A stretch of DNA of 42,334 nucleotides, from the NCBI GenBank assembly GCA_026708685.1, contig JAPOUL010000151.1, positions 1-42,334 on the forward strand, written 5' to 3'. This document shows positions 16,690 through 25,268 of this stretch, in pieces. The notes under the pieces were generated by a model. That model saw nothing but the letters and a program-made list of their open reading frames with translations. It was not told where the DNA came from and made no database searches. Every line of letters begins with the position of its first letter. The first letter of the stretch is position 1. The position numbers and the translations under genes were made by a program. The DNA comes from Bacteroidota bacterium (lineage in GTDB: Bacteria > Bacteroidota > Rhodothermia > Rhodothermales > Bin80).

Positions 16690-19395
16690 TTACTTTTTTT
16701 CCGATTCTTCTGAGGTTTCATCAGGAGAATTTTTTTCTTCCAGAACATCTGAATCAACTGGAGCCGCATCTACATCAGTATCTGGGGGATCCACTTTGGA
16801 TGTCACGTCTTCTTCACTCTGCTTCTCATCAGATGTCTCCTCTTGCACTTCTTCGGACTCAGATGTCGAATCCTCTTTACTCTGCTTTTCATCGGATGTC
16901 CCCTCTTGCACTTCTATATCCTCAGGGGTTATATCCGTTGCTGAACTTTCATCAGATGCATCAGATGTGACCTCGGAACCTTTCTCTTTGATAGGTTCTG
17001 CAGGTGCGGAGTCCTCAGATGCTTCAGATTTCTTCGCATCAGACTTAGACTTTTTTCGCTTACCCTTAGAGCCAGAACCCTTTGCCTTGGCATCCTGCTT
17101 CTCTTCTTTTTCAAGCTTCTCCTTGATGGACTCAAGTCCACTCAGCTCCCCAATAGTGGTCGGACCGCTGGCAACTTTTTCACGATCTTTATGGTGTCGC
17201 ATTGCCTTCTCTTCGGCACGACGTTCAGCCCGCTTAGCATCCTGCTTCTTACGACGCTCTTTGGCTTGTGCCTGCCTCTCTTGTGCAGTCTCACTCATGA
17301 CGATCTCTTTCTGATTGACATCAAGACGAATCACCCGTAGATCAAGGGTTTCTCCCTCCTGATAAGGAGGGAAACCACTTTCGTATTTCTTCTTGAGCTC
17401 ACTGCCTGGTACAAATGCTTCCACTTCAAGTGGTAACTCTACCGTTAATCCACTCCTGTCAATTCGAATCACTTTTGCCTGATGATCCGATCCTTTCTCG
17501 TAGACCGATGCCAGATTCGTCCATGGATTGGTCTCAATTTGTTTGTGTCCCAAGGCGATACGCTGACGCTTCTCATCCACATCAAGAACAACCACAGATA
17601 TTTCCTGCCTCTTTTTGACAAGTTCACTTGGATGACGAATCGTTTTGGTCCATGATAAATCAGATACATGCACCAAGCCATCAATCCCAGGCTCAATCTC
17701 AATGAATACACCAAAATGAGTCATGTTTCGAACCTGACCACGAAGTACTGTACCAGGGGGGTAACGCAGTGCAATTCCTTCCCAAGGATTGACCTCAAAC
17801 TGCTTCATCCCCAGAGAAATTTTCTTCATGTCGTGATCAATACTCAACACAGAGACCTTCGTCACCTGCCCTAAGGATACACGCTGAGAAGGATGGCGAA
17901 TATGCCCCGTCCAACTCATTTCCGACACATGAACAAGACCCTCAATGCCCAGCTCCAGTTCAAGGAATGCACCATAGTCCGTAATGGAAACCACTTTTCC
18001 TTCAACGACATCGCCCGGCTTGTAGCGCTCGTCAATGTTATCCCATGGATGGGGCTGCAGCTGCTTGAGACCCAATGAAATCCTGTGACGCTCCTTGTCA
18101 TATTCAAGCACAACGACCTTGAGTTCCTGATCCAGCTCAATGATTTCAGTAGGATGAGAGACACGCCCCCATGAAAGGTCGGTAATATGAAGTAACCCAT
18201 CTACACCACCCAAATCAACAAAGACACCGAAATCAGTGATATTCTTCGCAATTCCTTCTAGAACCTGCCCTTTCTCCATAGACGATAGAATGCTCTCTCG
18301 CTGTGAGGCAAGTTCACGCTCAATCAAGGCCTTGTGGGAAACAACGACATTTTCATTTTCAGCATTGATCTTGACGATCTTGAATTCCATCCTGCGATCC
18401 AGATAGGAATCAAAATCTCGAACGGGACGCATATCAATCTGTGACCCAGGCAAAAATGCTTCCAAGCCCCCAAGTAGATCCACCAGCATTCCACCTTTGA
18501 TTCTACGGACGATCACGCCTTCAAGAATCGTCCCTTCCTGATGGGCTTTCTCCACCTGTTGCCACCGTCGGATCTGTTCAGCACGCCCTTTGCTGAGAAC
18601 TAGCTGTCCATGATAGTTTTCCAAACGCTCTAGGTACACCTCCACTTCATCTCCCGCAACAACTTCACCGTCAAACTCGCTCTTGGAAATCACGCCATCA
18701 CTCTTGAAACCAATATCAATCACCACATCCTTCTCTCCAACCGAAATCACTCGGCCCGTCACAATTTCATCCTGAGATACTTCGTTCAAAGAACCATCAA
18801 TCATCTCAATGAGTTCTTCGGTGTGGGTTCTCCCTTCTTCTGCGGAGTGGGTTTCGTCTTCAAGGCTGGCAAGGGTAACCACCTCTCCAAGGATTTCTCC
18901 CGTATATCCTATCCTTACATCTCCCTCTTCAGAGATGTCTTCAGGTGACTGTTCATCATCAGAGTTCACATCAACTGAAGTGGATTCGTCCGCATGATCA
19001 GCCTCAGAGATGGACTCAGAAGCATCATCTGCCGTATCTTCTATATGTTCAGATGTAACCTCATTATCGTGAGACGGAGGTATCGTTTCAGATTCGTCTT
19101 CAATCTCGGATGGATTTGTTGTCGATTCAGGATCTGAATCAGATGTGCCCATCGTAGGAATGACATCAGATGAGACTGTCTCATCTTCGCTAGTGCTTGC
19201 AACGTTTTCAGATGATTCATCGGCGACTTCTTGGTCACCATGTTCGGGCTGTGTTCCGTTCTCAGAGTCTGAGATAGGTTCGTTGGATGCCTCCTGAGAT
19301 GCTACATCAGGGGTATCGGTTCCTTCTTGCACGGGGGTGTCATTGACTCCGCTGTTGGAGTCCTCATGGTTTGTGAGTTGTGAGTCTTGTGACAT
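16690..19395 (-). CDS. rpsA: Ribosomal protein S1 with long acidic extensions
   Basis: A 901-residue S1 protein that binds mRNA on the 30S subunit. Residues 1 to about 200 are an acidic Ser/Glu/Asp-rich region. Six S1 domains follow at about 208-270, 287-355, 375-445, 461-532, 547-617 and 634-702; the third to fifth carry the best RNA-binding pattern (ITDFGVFVDL, ITDYGAFLEL, MTHFGVFIEI). The last 200 residues are low-complexity Lys/Glu/Ser sequence. E. coli S1 has 557 residues, so most of the excess is in the two tails. The open frame extends to 19470, but the ATG at 19395 (MSQDSQLTNHED) is the better start because the upstream residues are unlike S1. cmk lies 134 nt upstream, the widespread cmk-rpsA pairing. 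Confidence 0.93.
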   Translation of the reverse strand: MSQDSQLTNHEDSNSGVNDTPVQEGTDTPDVASQEASNEPISDSENGTQPEHGDQEVADESSENVASTSEDETVSSDVIPTMGTSDSDPESTTNPSEIEDESETIPPSHDNEVTSEHIEDTADDASESISEADHADESTSVDVNSDDEQSPEDISEEGDVRIGYTGEILGEVVTLASLEDETHSAEEGRTHTEELIEMIDGSLNEVSQDEIVTGRVISVGEKDVVIDIGFKSDGVISKSEFDGEVVAGDEVEVYLERLENYHGQLVLSKGRAEQIRRWQQVEKAHQEGTILEGVIVRRIKGGMLVDLLGGLEAFLPGSQIDMRPVRDFDSYLDRRMEFKIVKINAENENVVVSHKALIERELASQRESILSSMEKGQVLEGIAKNITDFGVFVDLGGVDGLLHITDLSWGRVSHPTEIIELDQELKVVVLEYDKERHRISLGLKQLQPHPWDNIDERYKPGDVVEGKVVSITDYGAFLELELGIEGLVHVSEMSWTGHIRHPSQRVSLGQVTKVSVLSIDHDMKKISLGMKQFEVNPWEGIALRYPPGTVLRGQVRNMTHFGVFIEIEPGIDGLVHVSDLSWTKTIRHPSELVKKRQEISVVVLDVDEKRQRIALGHKQIETNPWTNLASVYEKGSDHQAKVIRIDRSGLTVELPLEVEAFVPGSELKKKYESGFPPYQEGETLDLRVIRLDVNQKEIVMSETAQERQAQAKERRKKQDAKRAERRAEEKAMRHHKDREKVASGPTTIGELSGLESIKEKLEKEEKQDAKAKGSGSKGKRKKSKSDAKKSEASEDSAPAEPIKEKGSEVTSDASDESSATDITPEDIEVQEGTSDEKQSKEDSTSESEEVQEETSDEKQSEEDVTSKVDPPDTDVDAAPVDSDVLEEKNSPDETSEESEKK

Positions 19396-19529
19396 ATAAT
19401 GTAAAACTGATGTGCATTTGATGCTCCTCTGTACATCAACATCAGGATAGGTGAATGAAAATTGACGCACATGTAGAGGGTGCAGTACAATTCATGTATG
19501 TACGCCAAGTACAGCCCACTTGTACAACA

Positions 19530-20213
19530 TCAAGATTGAGATTGTTCCCTGACTTTGGAAAGTATGATGTTTGCCTGGCCTTCGGGGGTCAGATCATCGG
19601 TATTGATAAGGATGGCATCGGGTGCCTGTTTGAGTGGTGCTATGGTTCGATGAATGTCTTGGTGATCCCGATGGACAATCGCTTCATGCACTTCTTGATA
19701 GTTGATGTTAATCCCTTTCTGACGAAATTCCTGCACCCGACGCTGAGCACGAACGTCAATCGAAGCGGTCAAAAAAAATTTGAGGGTTGCATCAGGAAAT
19801 ACAACCGTTCCCATGTCCCTTCCTACGGTCACAATCCCGGGATCATCTCCATACTGTTTAGAAAATGTTCGCTGGATCTTGAACAACCATTGACGAACAT
19901 TGGGTATCTTTGCGACATCACTGGATACTTCTGTGACCTGGGCTGTATGAAGTTGCGAAGTGACATCGCTGGAATCCACATACACATTCATGATTGAATC
20001 AACACTGAGCACTTCCAGTTGCATCTGTGGCAGAAATGCTTCCACACGATGGTCTACACATTCGATCTGGTGTTTCAATAATGCGTATGCGACTCCGCGA
20101 TACATCAGACCAGAATCCATGTAGACCATGCCTAATGTCTGAGAAACCATATGCGCCGTAGTACTCTTGCCAGACGCAGCAGGACCGTCTATTGCAATGA
20201 CCACTTCCAACAA
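19530..20213 (-). CDS. cmk: Cytidylate kinase
   Basis: A kinase of 227 residues that converts CMP and dCMP to the diphosphates. The P-loop is GPAASGKST at residues 10-18, followed by the conserved MDSGLMYRGVAY nucleotide-binding helix, VTVGRDMGTVVFPDA and the lid region RAQRRVQEF with the HRDHQD segment. Length is typical. There is no ATG: the frame opens with TTG TTG at 20213 and 20210, and a GTG at 20204 would give MVIAIDGPAASGKS, equally plausible. The start is 5 nt from the start of the diverging methyltransferase gene. It precedes rpsA. Confidence 0.94.
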   Translation of the reverse strand: MLEVVIAIDGPAASGKSTTAHMVSQTLGMVYMDSGLMYRGVAYALLKHQIECVDHRVEAFLPQMQLEVLSVDSIMNVYVDSSDVTSQLHTAQVTEVSSDVAKIPNVRQWLFKIQRTFSKQYGDDPGIVTVGRDMGTVVFPDATLKFFLTASIDVRAQRRVQEFRQKGININYQEVHEAIVHRDHQDIHRTIAPLKQAPDAILINTDDLTPEGQANIILSKVREQSQS

Positions 20214-20218
20214 GTAAG

Positions 20219-20752
20219 ATGAGAAAACTTCGTCATGAAGAAATCAGTCGGCCATCTGCCGACTTGGTTCTTAAACTTCCAAGACATCCAGTTACGGTTG
20301 TATTGGACAATATACGGTCTATCCACAATGTAGGCTCCATCTTTCGAACCTCTGATGGTGCTCTCATTGAACAAATTACGCTGACGGGAATCACCGCCAC
20401 ACCTGACCATCCCCAAATGCATAAAACTGCTCTTGGCTCGCAGGATATGGTACCATGGAACTATGAAACCGATCCGTTGGTTGCAATTTCGTGCTTACGC
20501 GATCAAGGATACACGATTGCAGCCCTTGAACTGACTGATACCCCAACTCCGATTTCGTCTGTAACGATGAATCAATTTCCGATCTGCTTGATGGTGGGCA
20601 ATGAACTCTCTGGAGTTGACTCCCGCCTATTGGATCAGGCAGATTGTGCCTTGGAGATCCCACAATTCGGAGCAAAACAGTCCCTGAATGTCGCGGTGGC
20701 CTATGGGATTGCCGTTTTTCATCTTGTGGGAATTCTGCGTGGAAACAGTTGA
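20219..20752 (+). CDS. SpoU/TrmH-family RNA 2'-O-methyltransferase
   Basis: A 177-residue SPOUT methyltransferase that transfers a methyl group from S-adenosylmethionine to a ribose 2'-OH of tRNA or rRNA. Motif 1 is DNIRSIHNVGSIFRTSDG near residue 30, motif 2 LMVGNELSGVD near 122 and motif 3 LEIPQFGAKQSLNVAVAYG near 145, which form the trefoil-knot cofactor site. It is a minimal version with no extra N-terminal RNA-binding domain, like TrmL or the single-domain TrmH proteins. The target nucleoside is not predictable here. It is first in a five-gene plus-strand chain; mutA follows after 8 nt. Confidence 0.88.
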   Translation: MRKLRHEEISRPSADLVLKLPRHPVTVVLDNIRSIHNVGSIFRTSDGALIEQITLTGITATPDHPQMHKTALGSQDMVPWNYETDPLVAISCLRDQGYTIAALELTDTPTPISSVTMNQFPICLMVGNELSGVDSRLLDQADCALEIPQFGAKQSLNVAVAYGIAVFHLVGILRGNS

Positions 20753-20760
20753 CGGATCAC

Positions 20761-22176
20761 ATGGAATCTTTGGATTTATTAAAGCACTTTCCACCCGTCT
20801 CCGACTCCGAATGGCAGAATCTTCTGGAGCAGGATCTTTCATGGGAGCCCACTGAAGGAATTGAGATTCAACCCTTCTATCGGCGAAGTGTTGCCAACTA
20901 TTCGCATGTCTTTGACCATACTGATTTTGTGATTTGTGTAGAGACGCAGTTAGATCAGACCCGAGAGGCCTCCCTTGCAGGTGCAGAGGCCTTGAGTTTT
21001 CTCTTGGATCAGTCCGAGTTGATCGCTGACGAAGTCCCTTTTGGTGAAGTTCCTCTCTTTTTTCGAGGGGATGGTATTGATCTCAAGTTCTTTGAACATC
21101 TATGTCACCAAGCCTCATCCAGAGGGTACGACATCTCAGAACTTCAAGGGAGTGTCACCTTTTCTGATCAAATAGAAGTTCCTCAGGCACTGGAAGCAGT
21201 CCAGGGTACTCCCTTGTGGAGTCAGGTCATTGATATCGCCCCATGGCATGATGTTGGGGCATCCCTGATTCATCAACTTGCATGTGCCTATGCATCCCTG
21301 TCTGATGTGCTAGCAGAATTTGGGGCGGACGATGCCGTAGATCATCTCTACTTTCGCATTCCTGTTGGAGAACGGATTCTCCTTGAGATTGCACATCTTC
21401 GTGCACTACGCATAGGGGTTTCCAGGATTCTTGATGCCTACCAGACCCAGAAACGAACTCTTCCCATCATGGCTGTTCCAAGTTCACGTTATGAAACAAG
21501 ACTTGACCCCGATACGCACTTGGCACGCCAAACCCTTCAATACATGGCAGCCATTATAGGAGGCAGCAATGTGATCGTTTCGCCGGAGATCAAACATGGC
21601 CCCAAAATATTGCAAATCCTGAGGCATGAAGGTAACCTCAATACTGTCGCCGATGCCGCTGCGGGATCATGGATGATAGAGGCACTCACGGACTCCTTTG
21701 CCTCCGAAGCTTGGAAAATCTTTCAATCTATTGAAGAGAAAGGCGGGATGAAACAGTCCCATTCATGGATGAATCTTCAGATTCAACAAACCCAGGAGCA
21801 AAGAAGTGTAGCGGTTCTTTCGGGGGATATCCCAGTTGTAGGCGGGAATATCTACCTCTCTGATCAGTTTGAAGATACCGTTCCCCATGAAAAAAGCTTG
21901 GTTGCATCCTTGGAAGATCTTCGCAAGCGAGCACATTTGCTACACCCCCCTACCCGAGTTCAGATCCATGGATCACCCACATCTTGGCTCCACCGCCTCA
22001 TGGACATCTGTGCTCTTGAGATTGTAGACTCCTCAGCAGACATCCATCTACATGCTACTTCTGATGGATTCACGGCTGAAAACGCACATGAACATCGCAT
22101 TTCAATCAATGAAGGTGAATCATTGGTTGTGGCCGCTAATGATCTACTGAAACTGGCCCATCCTCATGCGTCCTGA
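20761..22176 (+). CDS. mutA: Methylmalonyl-CoA mutase small (beta) subunit
   Basis: A 471-residue homologue of the mutase TIM barrel that pairs with MutB without binding cobalamin. It begins [19 protein letters not shown], contains the barrel segments [20 protein letters not shown] and [20 protein letters not shown], and [12 protein letters not shown], which parallels [10 protein letters not shown] of MutB. The B12-binding motif DxHxxG is absent. It is much shorter than the roughly 640-residue P. shermanii MutA because the C-terminal B12-like domain is almost entirely missing; short MutA proteins are known in Bacteroidota. The frame is open from 20644, but those extra codons lie inside the methyltransferase gene. 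It overlaps mutB by 11 nt. Confidence 0.9.
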   Translation: MESLDLLKHFPPVSDSEWQNLLEQDLSWEPTEGIEIQPFYRRSVANYSHVFDHTDFVICVETQLDQTREASLAGAEALSFLLDQSELIADEVPFGEVPLFFRGDGIDLKFFEHLCHQASSRGYDISELQGSVTFSDQIEVPQALEAVQGTPLWSQVIDIAPWHDVGASLIHQLACAYASLSDVLAEFGADDAVDHLYFRIPVGERILLEIAHLRALRIGVSRILDAYQTQKRTLPIMAVPSSRYETRLDPDTHLARQTLQYMAAIIGGSNVIVSPEIKHGPKILQILRHEGNLNTVADAAAGSWMIEALTDSFASEAWKIFQSIEEKGGMKQSHSWMNLQIQQTQEQRSVAVLSGDIPVVGGNIYLSDQFEDTVPHEKSLVASLEDLRKRAHLLHPPTRVQIHGSPTSWLHRLMDICALEIVDSSADIHLHATSDGFTAENAHEHRISINEGESLVVAANDLLKLAHPHAS

Positions 22177-24280
22177 TTTTACCTCCATTTCATTGGAACG
22201 TAAGGAGGTTTCTACTGGTGATCACACTGGAGAAGAGTTCATGCGAATCTGCACTGCCGAAGATCTTCAGGCATGTGAGCATCTAGACTACGTTGCCGGA
22301 TGGCCACCTTTTCTGGGAGGCCCCTACGCATCCATGTATGCCACTCGGCCCTGGACGATTCGCCAGTATGCAGGATTCTCGACAGCTGAGCAGTCCAATG
22401 CTTTTTATAAGTCAGCCATCCAATCAGGACAACGGGGCCTTTCGGTAGCGTTTGACTTGCCAACACACCGCGGATATGATTCCGATCACCCGATGGTGAT
22501 CGGAGATGTAGGACAGGCTGGCGTTGCGATTGACAGCGTTGAAGACATGAAAATCTTGTTCAGGGATATTCCGCTTGCGGAGATGAGTGTATCGATGACC
22601 ATGAATGGTGCTGTTCTACCCATCATGGCGTTTTTTATCGTTGCGGCAGAAGAGTCGGGAGTCCAGCCTCATCAGCTCAGTGGCACTATCCAAAATGATA
22701 TTCTCAAGGAATTTATGGTGCGCAACACGTACATCTACCCACCCGCACCATCCATGCGCATTACTGCCGACATCATCCAGTGGTGTTCGCATCATATGCC
22801 TCGATTTTATCCTGTTTCTGTGAGTGGATATCATATGCATGAAGCGGGAGCCCCCGCCGCATTAGAACTCGCTTATACCCTTGCCAATGGGTTAGAATAT
22901 GTACGCTCTGGTCTCACACAAGGACTAGACATTGATGCTTTTGCTCCCAGAATATCCTTTTTCTTTGGCATTGGGATGGATCACTTTACCGAAATTGCCA
23001 AACTTCGAGCTGCCCGACTGCTCTGGGCCCGACTCATCAAACCGTTTGGACCGAAAAATCCCAAGTCAATGGCACTTCGTATGCATTGCCAGACCTCCGG
23101 CTATAGCCTCACCGCACACGATCCCTACAATAATATTGCACGAACGACCCTTGAAGCCCTTTCTGCAGTTTGCGGACAAACCCAGTCCTTGCATACCAAT
23201 GCCCTTGATGAAGCCCTTGCATTGCCGTCAAGACATGCGGCCAGAATTGCACGAAATACCCAGTTAATCCTGCAGGAAGAAACTAAACTCACCCATGCCA
23301 TTGATCCTTGGGCTGGCTCTTATGTGGTTGAACATCTGACACATACGTTGATGCACGAAGCATGGGCCCATCTCCAGGAAATAGAGTCTCTGGGTGGGAT
23401 GACCGCAGCCATTGATTCTGGCGTTCCCAAGTTGAGAATTGAGGAGGCGGCCGCCGATAAACAGGCCCGCATTGATCGGGGTGAAGAGATCATTGTTGGT
23501 GTGAATGCATTTCAGTCAGATTCAGAGGCTAAGATCCCCCTCCTTCGTGTGGATAATGCCGAAGTTTTCGCCAATCAATCGCATCAATTGAACGCACTCA
23601 AACAATCCCGCGATTCTTCCCATGTGGAGCTGGCTCTCTCTGACCTTAGGACGGCTGCCTCACAGAAAAGTGTTAACTTGTTGGATGTTGCTCTGGATGC
23701 GGCCAGACAGCAGGCTACATTAGGAGAGATTTCGAGTGCTCTTGAATCCGTCTTTGGGCGTTATATTGCACACCATGAAACCGTCACTGGCATTTTTTCT
23801 GCTACAATGCAAACCGATGAGCATGCCACTTTGGCCCGAACTCTTTCAGATGAGTTCACCTCCCATTCTGGACGGCGCCCTAGAATCCTCATAGCAAAAC
23901 TTGGTCTTGACGGTCACGACCGGGGAGCTCGCGTCATTGCCACTGCGTTTGCTGATCTGGGATTTGATGTGGATATAGGTCCGTTATTTCAAACACCCGA
24001 GGAAGTCGTTGCTCAAGCCATCGAAAATGATGTGCATATTACTGGAATTTCTAGTCTTGCTGGAGCACACCGCACTTTAGTTCCCGAATTGATGGAGCAT
24101 TTTAAGAAGGAGGGGCGGGATGATATTCATGTCGTCATTGGGGGCATCATCCCTCAGGAAGACTATCCTCTATTATTTCAACATGGGGTTTATTCCATTT
24201 TTGGACCTGGAACTGTGATTGCTACTGCGGCCATCCAAATTCTTAAGACGCTCCTCGACCATGACGATGACCAACACTGA
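22166..24280 (+). CDS. mutB: Methylmalonyl-CoA mutase large (alpha) subunit
   Basis: A 704-residue adenosylcobalamin enzyme that interconverts (R)-methylmalonyl-CoA and succinyl-CoA in propionate metabolism. The substrate-binding barrel (about 20-560) includes [54 protein letters not shown] and [13 protein letters not shown]. The C-terminal B12 domain (about 570-700) has DGHDRGA with the cobalt-ligand His584, and the later ISSLAGAH and GGIIP loops. All key motifs are intact. It overlaps mutA by 11 nt and meaB by 20 nt, so the three are translationally coupled. Confidence 0.97.
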   Translation: MRPDFTSISLERKEVSTGDHTGEEFMRICTAEDLQACEHLDYVAGWPPFLGGPYASMYATRPWTIRQYAGFSTAEQSNAFYKSAIQSGQRGLSVAFDLPTHRGYDSDHPMVIGDVGQAGVAIDSVEDMKILFRDIPLAEMSVSMTMNGAVLPIMAFFIVAAEESGVQPHQLSGTIQNDILKEFMVRNTYIYPPAPSMRITADIIQWCSHHMPRFYPVSVSGYHMHEAGAPAALELAYTLANGLEYVRSGLTQGLDIDAFAPRISFFFGIGMDHFTEIAKLRAARLLWARLIKPFGPKNPKSMALRMHCQTSGYSLTAHDPYNNIARTTLEALSAVCGQTQSLHTNALDEALALPSRHAARIARNTQLILQEETKLTHAIDPWAGSYVVEHLTHTLMHEAWAHLQEIESLGGMTAAIDSGVPKLRIEEAAADKQARIDRGEEIIVGVNAFQSDSEAKIPLLRVDNAEVFANQSHQLNALKQSRDSSHVELALSDLRTAASQKSVNLLDVALDAARQQATLGEISSALESVFGRYIAHHETVTGIFSATMQTDEHATLARTLSDEFTSHSGRRPRILIAKLGLDGHDRGARVIATAFADLGFDVDIGPLFQTPEEVVAQAIENDVHITGISSLAGAHRTLVPELMEHFKKEGRDDIHVVIGGIIPQEDYPLLFQHGVYSIFGPGTVIATAAIQILKTLLDHDDDQH

Positions 24281-25268
24281 CATAGAATTACTGGCAAGCG
24301 GAATCCTTGAGGGAGATCGTAAGAGCCTCAGTCAGGGAATCACGCTCATGGAGAGTTCCCTTCCTTCCCATGCTGAATCATCCGAGTTGTTATTGAGTCA
24401 GGTCCTCCCCCCCGCTGATTCCTCCCTGAGAATCGCTGTAACGGGTGCTCCAGGTGTTGGAAAGAGTTCACTCATTGAAACGCTGGGGATCCAACTTGTG
24501 GAAGCAGGTCATAAAGTTGCTGTGCTATCGATTGATCCATCTAGCCCGCGAACTGGCGGAAGTATTCTGGGTGATAAAACAAGAATGGTGCGATTGTCAG
24601 CACATGCCAACGCATTTATTCGTCCCTCTCCCTCTGGACATTCGTTGGGGGGAATCACCCATTCGACCCGATCTGCCATGCTGTTATGTGAAGCTGCTGG
24701 CTATGATCTTGTTTTGATTGAAACCGTGGGGACTGGTCAAAGTGACTACGCTGTTGCTCAAATCGTTGATGTGATCCTCCTGTTAGTGCATTCTCATGCG
24801 GGCGATGAGCTGCAGGGAATCAAGCGTGGAATCCTTGAAATGGCAGATCTGATCGCCGTGACCAAATCCGACGGTATCATGCAGGAAAAAGCTGCCCATG
24901 CCGCAAAAACATACCGTAGAGCACTTGCCATGAGTTCTCAAGCCTCCAAGATTGTGCCAGTCTTGACCGTCAGTGCTCAAGAAAATATGGGAATTACGGA
25001 TCTTTGGGATTCCATTGAAACCCTTGTTCATCATGATCGCAGCGAAGGCCTCTTTGAGAGCCGCCGCCAGAAGCAGATTGAACATGCCATCGTGGATATG
25101 GCGAAAACATTGCTCTTGAATGAGTTTAACCATTCAGCATGCGTAACAGAGTCCATAGAGGAGTTGACTTCGCAGGTTCTTTCCACGAAGTGTTCGGTCC
25201 ATCACGCTGCCCGCTCCTTGGCTCATCAGTTTATTCATCATCATTCAAATCCTCATCATCTCTCATGA
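24261..25268 (+). CDS. meaB: Methylmalonyl-CoA mutase-protecting GTPase MeaB/ArgK
   Basis: A 335-residue G3E P-loop GTPase that loads and protects the cobalamin cofactor of methylmalonyl-CoA mutase. Landmarks are the P-loop [12 protein letters not shown], the switch region [34 protein letters not shown] (switch II) and VTKSDG at the base-recognition site, where most homologues have NKxD. The C-terminal dimerisation helices follow. The frame is open from 24219, but ATG 24261 (or 24267) gives the usual N-terminus and lies inside the end of mutB. The stop codon overlaps the glnS start as ATGA. Confidence 0.93.
   Translation: MTMTNTDIELLASGILEGDRKSLSQGITLMESSLPSHAESSELLLSQVLPPADSSLRIAVTGAPGVGKSSLIETLGIQLVEAGHKVAVLSIDPSSPRTGGSILGDKTRMVRLSAHANAFIRPSPSGHSLGGITHSTRSAMLLCEAAGYDLVLIETVGTGQSDYAVAQIVDVILLLVHSHAGDELQGIKRGILEMADLIAVTKSDGIMQEKAAHAAKTYRRALAMSSQASKIVPVLTVSAQENMGITDLWDSIETLVHHDRSEGLFESRRQKQIEHAIVDMAKTLLLNEFNHSACVTESIEELTSQVLSTKCSVHHAARSLAHQFIHHHSNPHHLS

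Noticed and set aside
20700..20760. B12 riboswitch ahead of mutA
   Set aside because: Only 8 nt separate the methyltransferase stop and the mutA start, and no cobalamin-box sequence was seen there or before the methyltransferase.
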